Positions 27,460 through 35,500 of a stretch of 64,000 nt of DNA are shown here, piece after piece. The notes beneath the pieces were generated by a model, which was not told the DNA's origin, did not search any database, and worked only from the letters and a program-made list of their open reading frames with translations. The stretch is from Micromonospora sp. BL4 (GTDB taxonomy: Bacteria > Actinomycetota > Actinomycetes > Mycobacteriales > Micromonosporaceae). Each line of letters starts with the position of its first letter. Positions within the stretch are counted from its first letter, which is position 1. The stretch covers positions 34,019 through 98,018 of the forward strand of contig NZ_RCVJ01000030.1 of assembly GCF_003667505.1 (NCBI RefSeq). The letters are read 5' to 3'. A program made the translations under genes and the position numbers.

Positions 27460-28014
27460 TCAGTCGTCGTCGCCGGACTTGTCGTCGTCGTCATCGTCCT
27501 GGTCGTCGTCGTCATCGTCATCGTCCTGGTCGTCGCCGTCGTCGTCGGCCGGCTCCTGCTCGGCCTTGAGCACCGTGCCGTTGTCCCGGTCGACGTCCAC
27601 CTCGTGCTCGGTGTCGCCCGCGACGATCTCGACGCTCCAGACCGGTCGGCCGTGCTCCTGCTCGGCCTCCACCTCGGTGATCTGACCGCCGCCGGCCCTG
27701 GCGAGCGCGATCTCGCCGGCACGCTGCTGGTCCACGGCGCCGCTGGGGCTGCCGCTCGACGGCGTGCCGCTGGAGGGCGTACCGCTCGACGGTGCGCCGC
27801 TCGATGGCGTACCGCTGATCACCGGCGCGGGGCTGGTACCCCGGGTGGCGCTGTCGTCCGGTGCGTCGGTGGCCGTCGGGTCGACGGTCGCGGCGGCGAG
27901 TGCCGTGCCGGTGGCCCGCGGGTCGCCGGCGGCGCTGACGCCGACGGCGACGCCGGCCACGGCCAGCACCGCCGCTCCGCCGACCGATGCCAGGAGCAGA
28001 GAGCTGCGCTTCAT
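27460..28014 (-). CDS. Secreted or anchored PepSY-domain protein with Asp-rich tail
   Basis: Protein of 184 residues. An N-terminal hydrophobic stretch (about 5-30) is a signal peptide or anchor. Residues 60-85 hold a low-complexity linker with four TPSSG/APSSG-type repeats. Residues 88-145 are one PepSY domain (AGEIALARAGGGQITEVEAE, GRPVWSVEIV, DTEHEVDVDRDNGTVL). The last 36 residues are almost pure Asp with a few Gln, coded by GTC-run DNA on the plus strand. AGGTGG stands 8 bp before the ATG. It follows the histidine kinase gene by 74 bp and has a box shared with the regulator's own promoter region. A cation-binding or signalling role with the kinase is an inference. Confidence 0.85.
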   Translation of the reverse strand: MKRSSLLLASVGGAAVLAVAGVAVGVSAAGDPRATGTALAAATVDPTATDAPDDSATRGTSPAPVISGTPSSGAPSSGTPSSGTPSSGSPSGAVDQQRAGEIALARAGGGQITEVEAEQEHGRPVWSVEIVAGDTEHEVDVDRDNGTVLKAEQEPADDDGDDQDDDDDDDDQDDDDDDKSGDDD

Positions 28015-28083
28015 CGTGATGTCCACCTTTCCTCGGTTGTCGACTTCGAGGATCGGCTGGATCGGGATAGCGCCGCGCTGTCC

Positions 28084-28103
28084 GGACGCTAAGGCCGGGT
28101 TAA
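28084..28103 (-). promoter_or_regulatory. Response-regulator box copy 2, before the PepSY gene
   Basis: TTAACCCGGCCTTAGCGTCC on the minus strand agrees at 18 of 20 positions with the box at 30157-30176. It overlaps the last codons of the histidine kinase gene and lies about 70 bp before the PepSY start. The TTA motifs are 11 bp apart, as in OmpR-family direct repeats. Confidence 0.6.
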
Positions 28104-29423
28104 GCCGTCTCCGGCGGACCTGGACGCGCCGTCCGCCGCGGGTCGCCCCGCCGTCGACGGCCCGAGCCGGAGCAGCACCTGCGCCCCGCCTGCCGGACCG
28201 GTACGCAGTTCCAGCCGGCCGCCGCCGGCCTGTGCGGCGCGTCGGGCGATGTCCAGGCCGAGGCCGGTCGACCCGGCCGGGCTGGCACCTCGCCGGACCG
28301 CCCCGGCCGGCATCCCCGGGCCCTCGTCGGTGACGGTGAGCAGCACCTCGCCCTCGTCCCGGGCCAGCCGGACGGCGAAGGGCGTGCCGTCGGGGGTGTG
28401 CGCGAAGACGTTGCCCAGCAGGGCGTCCACGGCCGCCGTCAGGTCGTCGGCGGGCACACCGACGGGAAGCGGGCCGGGCGCCAGGTCCAGGGTGACGGTC
28501 CGGCCGGTGTCCTCGGCCAGCACCGACCAGAACGCGACCCGGTCGCCGACGATCGTCGCGGCGTCCGAGCCGACCGTTTCCGTGGCCGGTGACCGGCGCC
28601 AGCGGGCCTGCCGGATCAGCCCGGTGACCGCCCGTTCCAGCCCGTCAGCGGCGGCCGTGATCCGGGCAGCGTCGTCCGGGTCGCGCAGCGACTCCGCCTC
28701 CAGCCGCAGCGCCGTCAACGGCGTACGCAGCCGGTGCGAGAGGTCGGCGACCTGCTCCCGCTCCTGGAGCAGGAGCACCTGGATCCGGCCGGCCAGGTGG
28801 TTGAGCGCTCCCGCCACCTCACGTAGCTCCGCCGGGCCGGCCGGCACGACCCGGGCGTCCAGCTCGGCGTTCGCCAGCCGGTGCGAGACGGCGGACAGGT
28901 CGCTGATCGGCCGGACCAGGGTGCGTGCCAGCCGGTCGGCGACCACCAGCCCGATCACCACCAGGACCACTCCGAGCAGGGCCAGCACCAGCCACGCCCG
29001 GGTCACCCCGGCGGTCAGCTCGTGCCGCGGCACGACGGTCCGGATGACCGCGGTGCCGTCCGCCCGGCCCTGCACCGCGATCACCACCTCGCGCCCGGCC
29101 GCCGACTCCCCGGTGAGGCTCTGCCCGCGCGCCGCCAGGGCCACCGCGGGCGTACGGGGAGTCTGGGCGCCGAGCACCGTGCCGTCCGGCAGGAAGACAC
29201 TCACCGGCCGTCCGGCCTCCGCGGCGAGTTGCTCGACGGTGAGCCGGATGGTGGCCGCGTCGGCGGTGCCGACCACCGGCACCAGACTCTGCGCGTCGGC
29301 GGTGGCCCGGACGGTGGCCCGGTCCTCGGCGACCGTGCGGACCAGCAGCGCCAGCGGCACCAGGAACGCGATGAGGGTGAGCACGCTGACCGCGGCGACC
29401 AGCAGCGCGAGTCGTGCCCTCAC
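28089..29423 (-). CDS. Sensor histidine kinase (HAMP, HisKA, HATPase)
   Basis: Membrane sensor kinase of 444 residues. Two transmembrane segments (about 7-30 and 143-163) enclose an extracytoplasmic sensor domain of about 110 residues. A HAMP domain follows (about 163-218), then the phospho-acceptor box DLSHRLRTPLTALRLE with His near residue 229, the N-box LLGNVFAHTPDG, the G1 box DEGPGMP and the G2 box GSTGLGLDIARRAAQ. The ATG overlaps the stop of the response regulator gene by 4 bp. The signal is unknown. It would phosphorylate the adjacent OmpR-type regulator, and its gene is followed by a PepSY gene, a pattern seen for kinases with envelope signals. Confidence 0.94.
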   Translation of the reverse strand: MRARLALLVAAVSVLTLIAFLVPLALLVRTVAEDRATVRATADAQSLVPVVGTADAATIRLTVEQLAAEAGRPVSVFLPDGTVLGAQTPRTPAVALAARGQSLTGESAAGREVVIAVQGRADGTAVIRTVVPRHELTAGVTRAWLVLALLGVVLVVIGLVVADRLARTLVRPISDLSAVSHRLANAELDARVVPAGPAELREVAGALNHLAGRIQVLLLQEREQVADLSHRLRTPLTALRLEAESLRDPDDAARITAAADGLERAVTGLIRQARWRRSPATETVGSDAATIVGDRVAFWSVLAEDTGRTVTLDLAPGPLPVGVPADDLTAAVDALLGNVFAHTPDGTPFAVRLARDEGEVLLTVTDEGPGMPAGAVRRGASPAGSTGLGLDIARRAAQAGGGRLELRTGPAGGAQVLLRLGPSTAGRPAADGASRSAGDGLTRP

Positions 29424-30115
29424 GGCTGCACCGCCGGCGCTTCGAGACGCACCCCGACACCACGCACGGTGTGCAGGTAGCGAGGCTGCTGGGCGGACTC
29501 CCCCAACTTGCGACGCAACCAGGACAGGTGCACGTCGACGGTCTTGTCGGCGCCGCCGTACGGGATCTGCCAGACCTCGGTGAGCAGCTCACGTTTCGTG
29601 ACCACCTGACCGGGTCGACCGGCGAGGTGATGCAGCAGGTCGAACTCGCGGGGCGTCAGCTCGACCGCCACCCCGTCCAGGGTGACCTGCCGGGCCCGGG
29701 GATCGACGCGTAGCCCACCGACGACCAGCGCGGAATCCTGCACGTCGGCACCGGCGGGACCTCGCCGCAGCACCGCCCGGGCGCGGGCGTCGAGCTGCGC
29801 CGCGGTGAACGGCTTGATCACGTAGTCGTCGGCGCCCGCGTCGAGCACCCGTACGATCTCGGCCTCGTCGTCGCGGGCGGTGGCCACGATGACCGGCACC
29901 GTGCTGACCGCCCGCAGCATCCGCAGCAGCTCGCGGCCGTCCAGGTCGGGCAGGCCCAGGTCGAGCACGACGAGGTCGGGCCGGTCCTCCAGCGCGTCGC
30001 GGAGCCCGGCCATCGCGGTCGAGGCCGCGGCCACCGCGTGGCCGCGTTCCCGCAGGGCACGGATCAGCGGGGTACGGATGGTCAGGTCGTCCTCGATGAG
30101 CAGCAGGCGGGCCAC
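29420..30115 (-). CDS. OmpR/PhoB family response regulator
   Basis: Regulator of 231 residues: a receiver domain (1-115) with acidic pocket IEDD, phospho-acceptor Asp near 51 in VVLDLGLPDLDG, Thr in VIVATARDD and Lys in DDYVIKPF, then a winged-helix DNA-binding domain (about 130-227) with ELTPREFDLLHHLA, KTVDVHLSWLRRKLG and the wing YLHTVRGVGVRLE. The start is the GTG at 30115, which opens the beta-1 strand VARLLLIEDD; longer frames have no homology. It is coupled to the kinase by a 4-bp overlap. A candidate binding box lies 42 bp upstream in the divergent promoter region. Confidence 0.93.
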   Translation of the reverse strand: MARLLLIEDDLTIRTPLIRALRERGHAVAAASTAMAGLRDALEDRPDLVVLDLGLPDLDGRELLRMLRAVSTVPVIVATARDDEAEIVRVLDAGADDYVIKPFTAAQLDARARAVLRRGPAGADVQDSALVVGGLRVDPRARQVTLDGVAVELTPREFDLLHHLAGRPGQVVTKRELLTEVWQIPYGGADKTVDVHLSWLRRKLGESAQQPRYLHTVRGVGVRLEAPAVQP

Positions 30116-30156
30116 AGCTGGCAGGCTAACCGCTGCCGCTGCCAGCGAGGCGGACG

Positions 30157-30176
30157 TTAACCATGCCTTAGCGTCC
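30157..30176 (+). promoter_or_regulatory. Response-regulator box copy 1, divergent promoter region
   Basis: TTAACCATGCCTTAGCGTCC lies in the 102-bp gap between the response regulator gene and the plus-strand gene at 30218. It is almost identical to the copy before the PepSY gene. A related CTAACC occurs at 30125-30130. It probably binds the adjacent OmpR-type regulator. Confidence 0.6.
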
Positions 30177-30217
30177 CGATGTGCCGACGACAAGGACGGA
30201 TCGGGGATAGTCAGAGG

Positions 30218-30682
30218 ATGGGCCGTCGTTCGATCCTCGTCGCCGCCGGATGGGTGGCCACCGCCGCCGTGGCAACCCTGATCGGGTTGGGCGCGATCCG
30301 GCTGGTGGGCGAGAGCCTCACCGGCACACCGGGCGGGGTGCGCAGCGCGGCCGAGATCGAACGGGCGCTCGCCTCGCCGGAGCCGGTGCCCACCGGCACG
30401 ACGGGCGCGGGCTCGGTCGGGCCGGGCACGACGAGCCCCGCGCCAGGCGCCAGCTCCGGGGTCCGCCGGGGGTTCGCCACCGACGGCGGCACGGCGGTGG
30501 CCGAGTGCGGTGCCGACGGCGTACGCCTGGTCTCCTGGGCGCCCGCGCAGGGCTACCGGGTCCGGGACGTGGACCGGGGTCCGGACGACGACGTCGAGGT
30601 CACGTTCCAGGGATCGGCCCGGGAGTACGAGTTGAAGGTGCGCTGCATCGGCTCGGAGCCGGTGGCCGTCGACGACGACTAG
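30218..30682 (+). CDS. Small membrane-anchored protein, unknown function
   Basis: Protein of 154 residues that I do not recognise. A hydrophobic N-terminal segment (about 5-28) is a signal or anchor. A Pro/Thr/Gly-rich spacer follows (about 50-85). The C-terminal 65 residues form a small domain with two cysteines (AECGADG and VRCIGSE) that may make a disulfide outside the cell, and it ends in DDD. It is divergent from the response regulator and shares with it the intergenic box, so it is likely a target of the two-component system together with the PepSY gene. The start is the ATG opening MGRRSIL; GGGG lies 9 bp upstream. Confidence 0.75.
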   Translation: MGRRSILVAAGWVATAAVATLIGLGAIRLVGESLTGTPGGVRSAAEIERALASPEPVPTGTTGAGSVGPGTTSPAPGASSGVRRGFATDGGTAVAECGADGVRLVSWAPAQGYRVRDVDRGPDDDVEVTFQGSAREYELKVRCIGSEPVAVDDD

Positions 30683-30800
30683 GGCGTTGGGCGTTCGCGG
30701 TCCGCGGCCCTGCCGATGGCGACCATGCGCAGGGTCTCCTCTCGACGGCGCACGAGCAGCGCTCCGGCCAGGAACGTCACCGGTGGGACGAGGACCAGCC

Positions 30801-30830
30801 GTGGCCGGCACGGAGGTCCGTGCCGGCCAC
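30801..30830 (-). terminator. Hairpin terminator after the ThuA-sorbosone dehydrogenase gene
   Basis: A perfect 13-bp inverted repeat (30801-30813 / 30818-30830) with an AGGT loop, 14 bp past the stop of the large minus-strand gene. It may also stop transcripts of the convergent 30218 gene. Confidence 0.75.
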
Positions 30831-30844
30831 GTCCCGGTGGTGGT

Positions 30845-33800
30845 TCAGCTGGTGTACGCCTCCACCTCCCAGAGCGAGTGGCCGTATCCGGTGCCCCGGG
30901 CCGTCCCGTAGATCCGCAGGTAGCGGCCGTTGGCGCCGAGCGCGGTGTGCTCGTCCACGCCGCCGTCGGCCCCGGTCACCGTCTTCACGGTGGTCCAGGT
31001 GGTGCCGTCGTTCGAGGTCTGGATCTGGTACGCGCTGCTGTACGCCGCCTCCCAGTTCAGCTTCACCCGACCGATCGCCGTCGGGCTGCCGAGGTCGACC
31101 CGGATCCACTGCGGGTCGGAAAACGCGCTCGACCAGCGGGTGGTGAGGCTGCCGTCCACCGCCCGGGCGCCGGCCACGTCGGCCCCCTCGTTGCTCGACG
31201 TCGTCGCCGGCTTGTTCAACAGCAGGTTGCCGCCGGTCGGGTTCCCGGTGCTGCCGTACACCTCGAACTCGAACAGCGAGTAGCCCCAGGCGGTGCCCCG
31301 GGTGGTGCCGGTGAGCCGGACGTACCGGCCGGAGCCGGTGAGCCCGGTCAGGTCGTCCACTCCACCGTCGCCGCCGCTCACCGTCCGAATCGTGGTGAAG
31401 TTGACCCCGTCCGGCGAGGTCTGGATCTGGTATCCGCTGCCGTACGCCGCCTCCCAGGTCAGCTTGACCCGGTTGATGCTGTGGCTCGCGCCCAGGTCCA
31501 CGTCGATCCACTGCGGGTCGCTGAACGAGCTGCCCCAGCGGGTGCCGAGCGCACCGTCGAACGCGTTGGCCGCGACGAAGGCGCCCTCGAAGCTGGACGC
31601 GCGCGCCGGCTTGCCCCGGGCCAGGTTGGCGCCCGGCTCCGGGTCCGGGTCGGGCCCGGGACCGCCGGGGCTGGTGGAGAGGGTGAACTCGTCGATGTCG
31701 TACATCCCGCCGCCGCCCTTGAACACCAGGAACAGGGTGCGCGTGCCGGTCGGGGCGGTGACTCCGCCGGTGAATGCGGCGAACGTGCCGTGCCCGCCGG
31801 TGGGTGTCACCGTGGTCGAGCCGACCAGCGGCCCGGTGGGCGAGTCGACCCGCAGCTCCAGCGTGCCGCCGGCACCGGCGGGGGCTCCGGCGCGGACGCT
31901 GAACGACTGGACGCCGGTCAGGTTGTAGGGGCGGAACGAGATCCAGTCGTTGTTGTCGACGTAGCCGACCGCCGCGCCGCCGTGCCCGGCCGCCCCGGAG
32001 ACGATCTGCACGCCGGACGAGTCACCGAAGTGCTCGGCCTGGCGTACCCGTGGTTGCAGGACCGCCTGGGTGTGCGTGGTCAGCGGTGGCTGGCCACCCC
32101 CACCCAGGTCGGTGTACTCGGCGTCGATGATGCCGAAGATGTTCGCCGCGGTGTCGTGCTCGCCGTCGGCCGAGGTCTGGATGACCCCGGTGCAGCCCTG
32201 CACGCTGCCGAGCTGGTGGCCGTGCGCGTCGTGCCCGAGGACGTAGTTCACCTTCACCCGGGCACAGTTGACCGCGCCGTCCTGGGCGTCGCTGACGGTG
32301 ACGGAGAACGGCACCGCGTCCCCGAAATTGAAGGTCTGCCCGTTCAACGGGGTGTTCACGGTGACCACCGGGGCGCTGTTGCCGACCGTGACGACCACGC
32401 TCGCGGTGGCCGTCTTGCCGGTGGTGTCCCGGACCGTCAACGTCGGGCTGCGGGTCCCGTTGGTGGTGTACGTGAAGCTCGGGTTCGCCGCGGTCGAGTC
32501 GGTGGTGCCGTTGTTGTCGAAGTCCCACGCGTAGGTGAACGGGTCACCGTCCGGGTCGAGCGTGCCGGCCGACGAGAACGCCACGGTCAGTGGCGCCGTG
32601 CCGCTGGTCGGGGTGGCCGAGACCATCGCGACGGGCGCTCTGCCCTCGCGGGCGTACTCGATGCGGTACAGCGCCGAGTTGGCATCGCCGTTGAACCAGC
32701 CGGTGCCGTAGTCGAGCACGTAGAGCGCGCCGTCCGGGCCGAACTCCATGTCCATGACCTGCGTGCCCGTCCACGGGAACGGATTGATCTTCAGCGGTTG
32801 GCCGGCCGGGTCGAGCTTGATGTTCTTGATCCAGCGGCGTCCGAACTCACCGGCGAAGTAGGTCCCGTCGTAGTACGCCGGGAACGCTACCGGGGAGGTG
32901 TTGTTCGGGTCGTACCGGTAGACCGGGCCACCCATCGGGGACAGGCCGCCGCCGGTGAACTCCGGCGGCGAGCCGGAACCGCCGTACGGCAGCCACGCCG
33001 GAACGGCCGGCGGCAGCTGGGTGATGCCGGTGTTGTTGGGCGAGTTGTTCACCGGCCCGCCCGCACAGTTGAACTTCGGCCCGGACGGGCCGGACGGGAA
33101 GGTGTAGTCGTTGTACGCGTCGTTGCGCGCGGTGCAGTACGGCCAGCCGTAGAAGCCGGGCCGGTCGATCCGGGCGAACTCGACGTTGCCCGCCGGCCCG
33201 CGGTTCGGGTCGGCGGTGCCGGCGTCGGGACCGTAGTCGCCGAGGTAGACGATGCCGGTGGCCTTGTCCACGCTCATCCGGAACGGGTTGCGGAAGCCCA
33301 TCGCGTAGATCTCCGGGCGGGTCCGCGCGGTGCCCGGGGCGAACATGTTGCCGGCCGGGACGGTGTACCCGCCGGCCGCGCTCGGCTTGATCCGGAGCAC
33401 CTTGCCGCGCAGGTCGTTGCTGTTCGCCGAGGTGCGCTGCGCGTCGAAGGCCGGGTTCCGCCCGGCCCGCTCGTCGATCGGGCTGAACCCGGCCGAGTCG
33501 AACGGGTTGGTGTCGTCGCCGGTGGACAGGTACAGGTTGCCGGCCGCGTCGAAGTCCATGTCACCGCCGACGTGGCAGCACATGCCCCGGCTCGTCGGCA
33601 CGTTCAGGATCAGCGTCTCGCTGGCCAGGTTGACGGTGTTGTCCGCGTTCACCGTGAACCGGGCCAGTCGGTTGACGCCGTCCCAGCGGGCGAAGTCGGC
33701 CGGGGTGCCGGTGGCCGGTGCCCCGCCTCCGGGAGTGTCCAGTGGTGGCGCGTAGTACGCGTACACCCAGCGGTTGGTGGCGAAGTTCGGGTCGGCCTTG

Positions 33801-34774
33801 ATGCCCTGCAGGCCTTCCTCGTCCCCGGTGTAGACCGGCAGCGTGCCGGCGACCTTGGTGTTGCCGGCCGCGTCGGTGTGCCGGATCACGCCGTTGCGCG
33901 AGGTGTGCAGCACGCCCCGGTCGGGCAGGACGGTGAGGCTCATCGGCTCGCCGGTCTCGGCCGCGCCCTTGGCCAGCTCCACCTGCTGGAAGTTGCTGGT
34001 GACCGTGGGGCCGCAGTCCGCGTCGACCGCGCCGGCCACGGTCATGATGCCGCCGAGCAGGTGCTGGCGGAAGTTCGCGTCGGTGTACGAGGCGTCGGTG
34101 TGGCCGAGGCCGGTGTACCAGGACCGGCCGCCGGAGTAGTTCTGGCACCAGGAGATCGGGTGGTCGTACCCCATGCTCCCGCCGGTGTAGGTGCTCTCGT
34201 CCAGGGTGGCCAGCACGTGCACGTTGCCCCGCGGGTTGGCGCGGTAGTTGTACCACTCGTCCAGCCGACTCCACCGCTGCGGCAGCGTCGCGGTGGACGG
34301 GTGCACCTGGTCGGCGACCTTGATGGTGGCGGTCTGGTCGGCCGGGTGCGAGGCGAAGTACGCCCCGACGAGCCCGCCGTACCAGGGCCACTCGTACTCG
34401 GTGTCGGAGGCGGCGTGCACGCCCACGTATCCGCCACCGCCCTGGATGTAGCGCTCGAACGCGGCCTGCTGGGCGGCGTTGAGCACGTCGCCGGTGGTGG
34501 ACAGCCAGATCACCGCGGCGAACCGGTCCAGGTTGGCGTCGGTGAACTGGGCCGCGTCCTCGGTGGTCTCGACGGTGAACCCGTTGGCGGCACCGAGCTG
34601 CTGGATGGCGGTGACGCCCGGGGTGATGGAGCCGTGCCGGAATCCGGCGGTCTTGGTGAACACCAGCACGGTGAACGGTGCGGCGCTGGCCACGGGTGGC
34701 ACGGCGACAATGCCGCCCACGACGAGGATCGCGCTCAGCACGGCGCCGAGCCACGATCTCAGGGATCTGCGCAC
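30845..34774 (-). CDS. Secreted multidomain protein: ThuA, sorbosone dehydrogenase-like propeller, PKD, CBM6, two discoidin domains
   Basis: Exported protein of 1309 residues. Signal peptide 1-31; ThuA-like domain about 34-250 (VFTKTAGFRHGSI, WLSTTGDVLN, GVHAASDTEYEWPWY); glucose/sorbosone dehydrogenase-type beta propeller about 260-708 (MGFRNPFRMSVD, DMEFGPDGALYVLDYG); PKD about 712-798 (DPDGDPFTYAWDFDNNG); an Ig-like block about 800-895; CBM6-like about 908-1035; then, after a DPDPEPG linker, two F5/8 type C domains (about 1049-1172 and 1180-1309) that are near copies of each other. The start is a GTG with AAAGGAC upstream. The ThuA plus propeller core is typical of secreted PQQ-independent proteins for glycoside breakdown; carbohydrate-binding modules suggest action on a plant or fungal polymer. 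The reaction is not established. Confidence 0.9.
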   Translation of the reverse strand: MRRSLRSWLGAVLSAILVVGGIVAVPPVASAAPFTVLVFTKTAGFRHGSITPGVTAIQQLGAANGFTVETTEDAAQFTDANLDRFAAVIWLSTTGDVLNAAQQAAFERYIQGGGGYVGVHAASDTEYEWPWYGGLVGAYFASHPADQTATIKVADQVHPSTATLPQRWSRLDEWYNYRANPRGNVHVLATLDESTYTGGSMGYDHPISWCQNYSGGRSWYTGLGHTDASYTDANFRQHLLGGIMTVAGAVDADCGPTVTSNFQQVELAKGAAETGEPMSLTVLPDRGVLHTSRNGVIRHTDAAGNTKVAGTLPVYTGDEEGLQGIKADPNFATNRWVYAYYAPPLDTPGGGAPATGTPADFARWDGVNRLARFTVNADNTVNLASETLILNVPTSRGMCCHVGGDMDFDAAGNLYLSTGDDTNPFDSAGFSPIDERAGRNPAFDAQRTSANSNDLRGKVLRIKPSAAGGYTVPAGNMFAPGTARTRPEIYAMGFRNPFRMSVDKATGIVYLGDYGPDAGTADPNRGPAGNVEFARIDRPGFYGWPYCTARNDAYNDYTFPSGPSGPKFNCAGGPVNNSPNNTGITQLPPAVPAWLPYGGSGSPPEFTGGGLSPMGGPVYRYDPNNTSPVAFPAYYDGTYFAGEFGRRWIKNIKLDPAGQPLKINPFPWTGTQVMDMEFGPDGALYVLDYGTGWFNGDANSALYRIEYAREGRAPVAMVSATPTSGTAPLTVAFSSAGTLDPDGDPFTYAWDFDNNGTTDSTAANPSFTYTTNGTRSPTLTVRDTTGKTATASVVVTVGNSAPVVTVNTPLNGQTFNFGDAVPFSVTVSDAQDGAVNCARVKVNYVLGHDAHGHQLGSVQGCTGVIQTSADGEHDTAANIFGIIDAEYTDLGGGGQPPLTTHTQAVLQPRVRQAEHFGDSSGVQIVSGAAGHGGAAVGYVDNNDWISFRPYNLTGVQSFSVRAGAPAGAGGTLELRVDSPTGPLVGSTTVTPTGGHGTFAAFTGGVTAPTGTRTLFLVFKGGGGMYDIDEFTLSTSPGGPGPDPDPEPGANLARGKPARASSFEGAFVAANAFDGALGTRWGSSFSDPQWIDVDLGASHSINRVKLTWEAAYGSGYQIQTSPDGVNFTTIRTVSGGDGGVDDLTGLTGSGRYVRLTGTTRGTAWGYSLFEFEVYGSTGNPTGGNLLLNKPATTSSNEGADVAGARAVDGSLTTRWSSAFSDPQWIRVDLGSPTAIGRVKLNWEAAYSSAYQIQTSNDGTTWTTVKTVTGADGGVDEHTALGANGRYLRIYGTARGTGYGHSLWEVEAYTS

Positions 34775-35092
34775 GGTAGGTCCTTTCGCGGTGCGGGGGA
34801 CGGCGTGCGCCGATCACGCCTGGTGGTGGGCAGGGTGGTGTCGAGCCTGGTGGCGGTCGCCCGGCAGGCCGTTCGCCGCTGACAGTGCGACACATGTGAA
34901 TGCATCGTTGCCGCTGGATCACGGGCGCGTCAAGCACTCTCCCACCATTCGTGAGAGCGCTATCTGCGCTGGTCAGGCGCGACTCCAGCAGGCGAGATCA
35001 GATTACGGTTTTCGGGCCTGCGATTCGCCCGGGCACGCGCCGCGACGCGTAGCCTGGGCTCATGGGGACGCTGCGCTTCGCGAGGGATTCCG
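34775..35092. other. 318-bp intergenic region between two divergent genes
   Basis: No gene is seen. It must hold the promoters of the large secreted protein (minus) and the MmcQ-like gene (plus). TGAGAGCGCTATCT at 34952-34965 resembles half of the GAGCGCTC-type operator of sugar-responsive LacI repressors, and CTCTC/GAGAG arms surround it. The evidence is weak. Confidence 0.4.
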
Positions 35093-35476
35093 GTGGCTGA
35101 CGCGGACGATGTTCGCCGTCTGGCGCTGGCCCTGCCGCAGGTGGTGGAGATCGACAGTGCGGGCTTCGACTTCCGGGTGGGTGGCAAGGGGTTCGTCTGG
35201 TCCTATCCGGAGCGCAGGCCGGGCAAACCACGCCTGATCCGGACCGATGTCGCGGTGCTGTTCGTCGGCGACCACGCCGAGAAGGAGGCTCTGCTGCTCG
35301 GGGAGCCCGATCTCTTCTTCACCACGCCCAGCTACGACGGTCTGCCACTGGTGATGCTCCGCCTGGCGGAGGTGGGAGTCGACCGCCTGCGAGAGCTCGT
35401 CACCGACGCGTGGCGGATGCGCGCGCCGCAGGCGCTCCTCGACGACCTCGACGACGGCAGCCTTCGTCTGGGCTGA
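35093..35476 (+). CDS. MmcQ/YjbR family protein
   Basis: Cytoplasmic protein of 127 residues with the MmcQ/YjbR double-wing DNA-binding-like fold: an N-terminal DDVRRLALALPQVVEID, then FRVGGKGFVW, the strand block LIRTDVAVLFVG, DLFFTTPSYDGLPLVMLRL and a final helical LVTDAWRMRAPQ. The start is a GTG with GAGGG upstream. Members are widespread in actinobacteria; their function is not established. It stands alone, divergent from the ThuA gene and convergent with the anti-sigma-like gene. Confidence 0.85.
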   Translation: MADADDVRRLALALPQVVEIDSAGFDFRVGGKGFVWSYPERRPGKPRLIRTDVAVLFVGDHAEKEALLLGEPDLFFTTPSYDGLPLVMLRLAEVGVDRLRELVTDAWRMRAPQALLDDLDDGSLRLG

Positions 35477-35500
35477 CCCCTGCGGGCCGGGGTGGCGGGC

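Noticed and set aside
30683..30800. Minus-strand 27-codon frame (VTFLAGALLVRRREE...) that looks like the end of a small membrane protein.
   Set aside because: It lacks an upstream membrane start, has no ribosome-binding site and sits behind the terminator; at best a remnant.
30716..34882. Very long open frame on the plus strand across the ThuA-sorbosone dehydrogenase gene.
   Set aside because: It is a mirror of the third-position GC bias of the real minus-strand gene; its translation is Arg/Gly/Val-rich without any domain.
34937..34965. CTCTC/GAGAG arms with TGAGAGCGCTATCT as a LacI operator of the secreted ThuA protein.
   Set aside because: Only half of the expected palindrome is present, so it is mentioned only as a weak hint in the intergenic entry.
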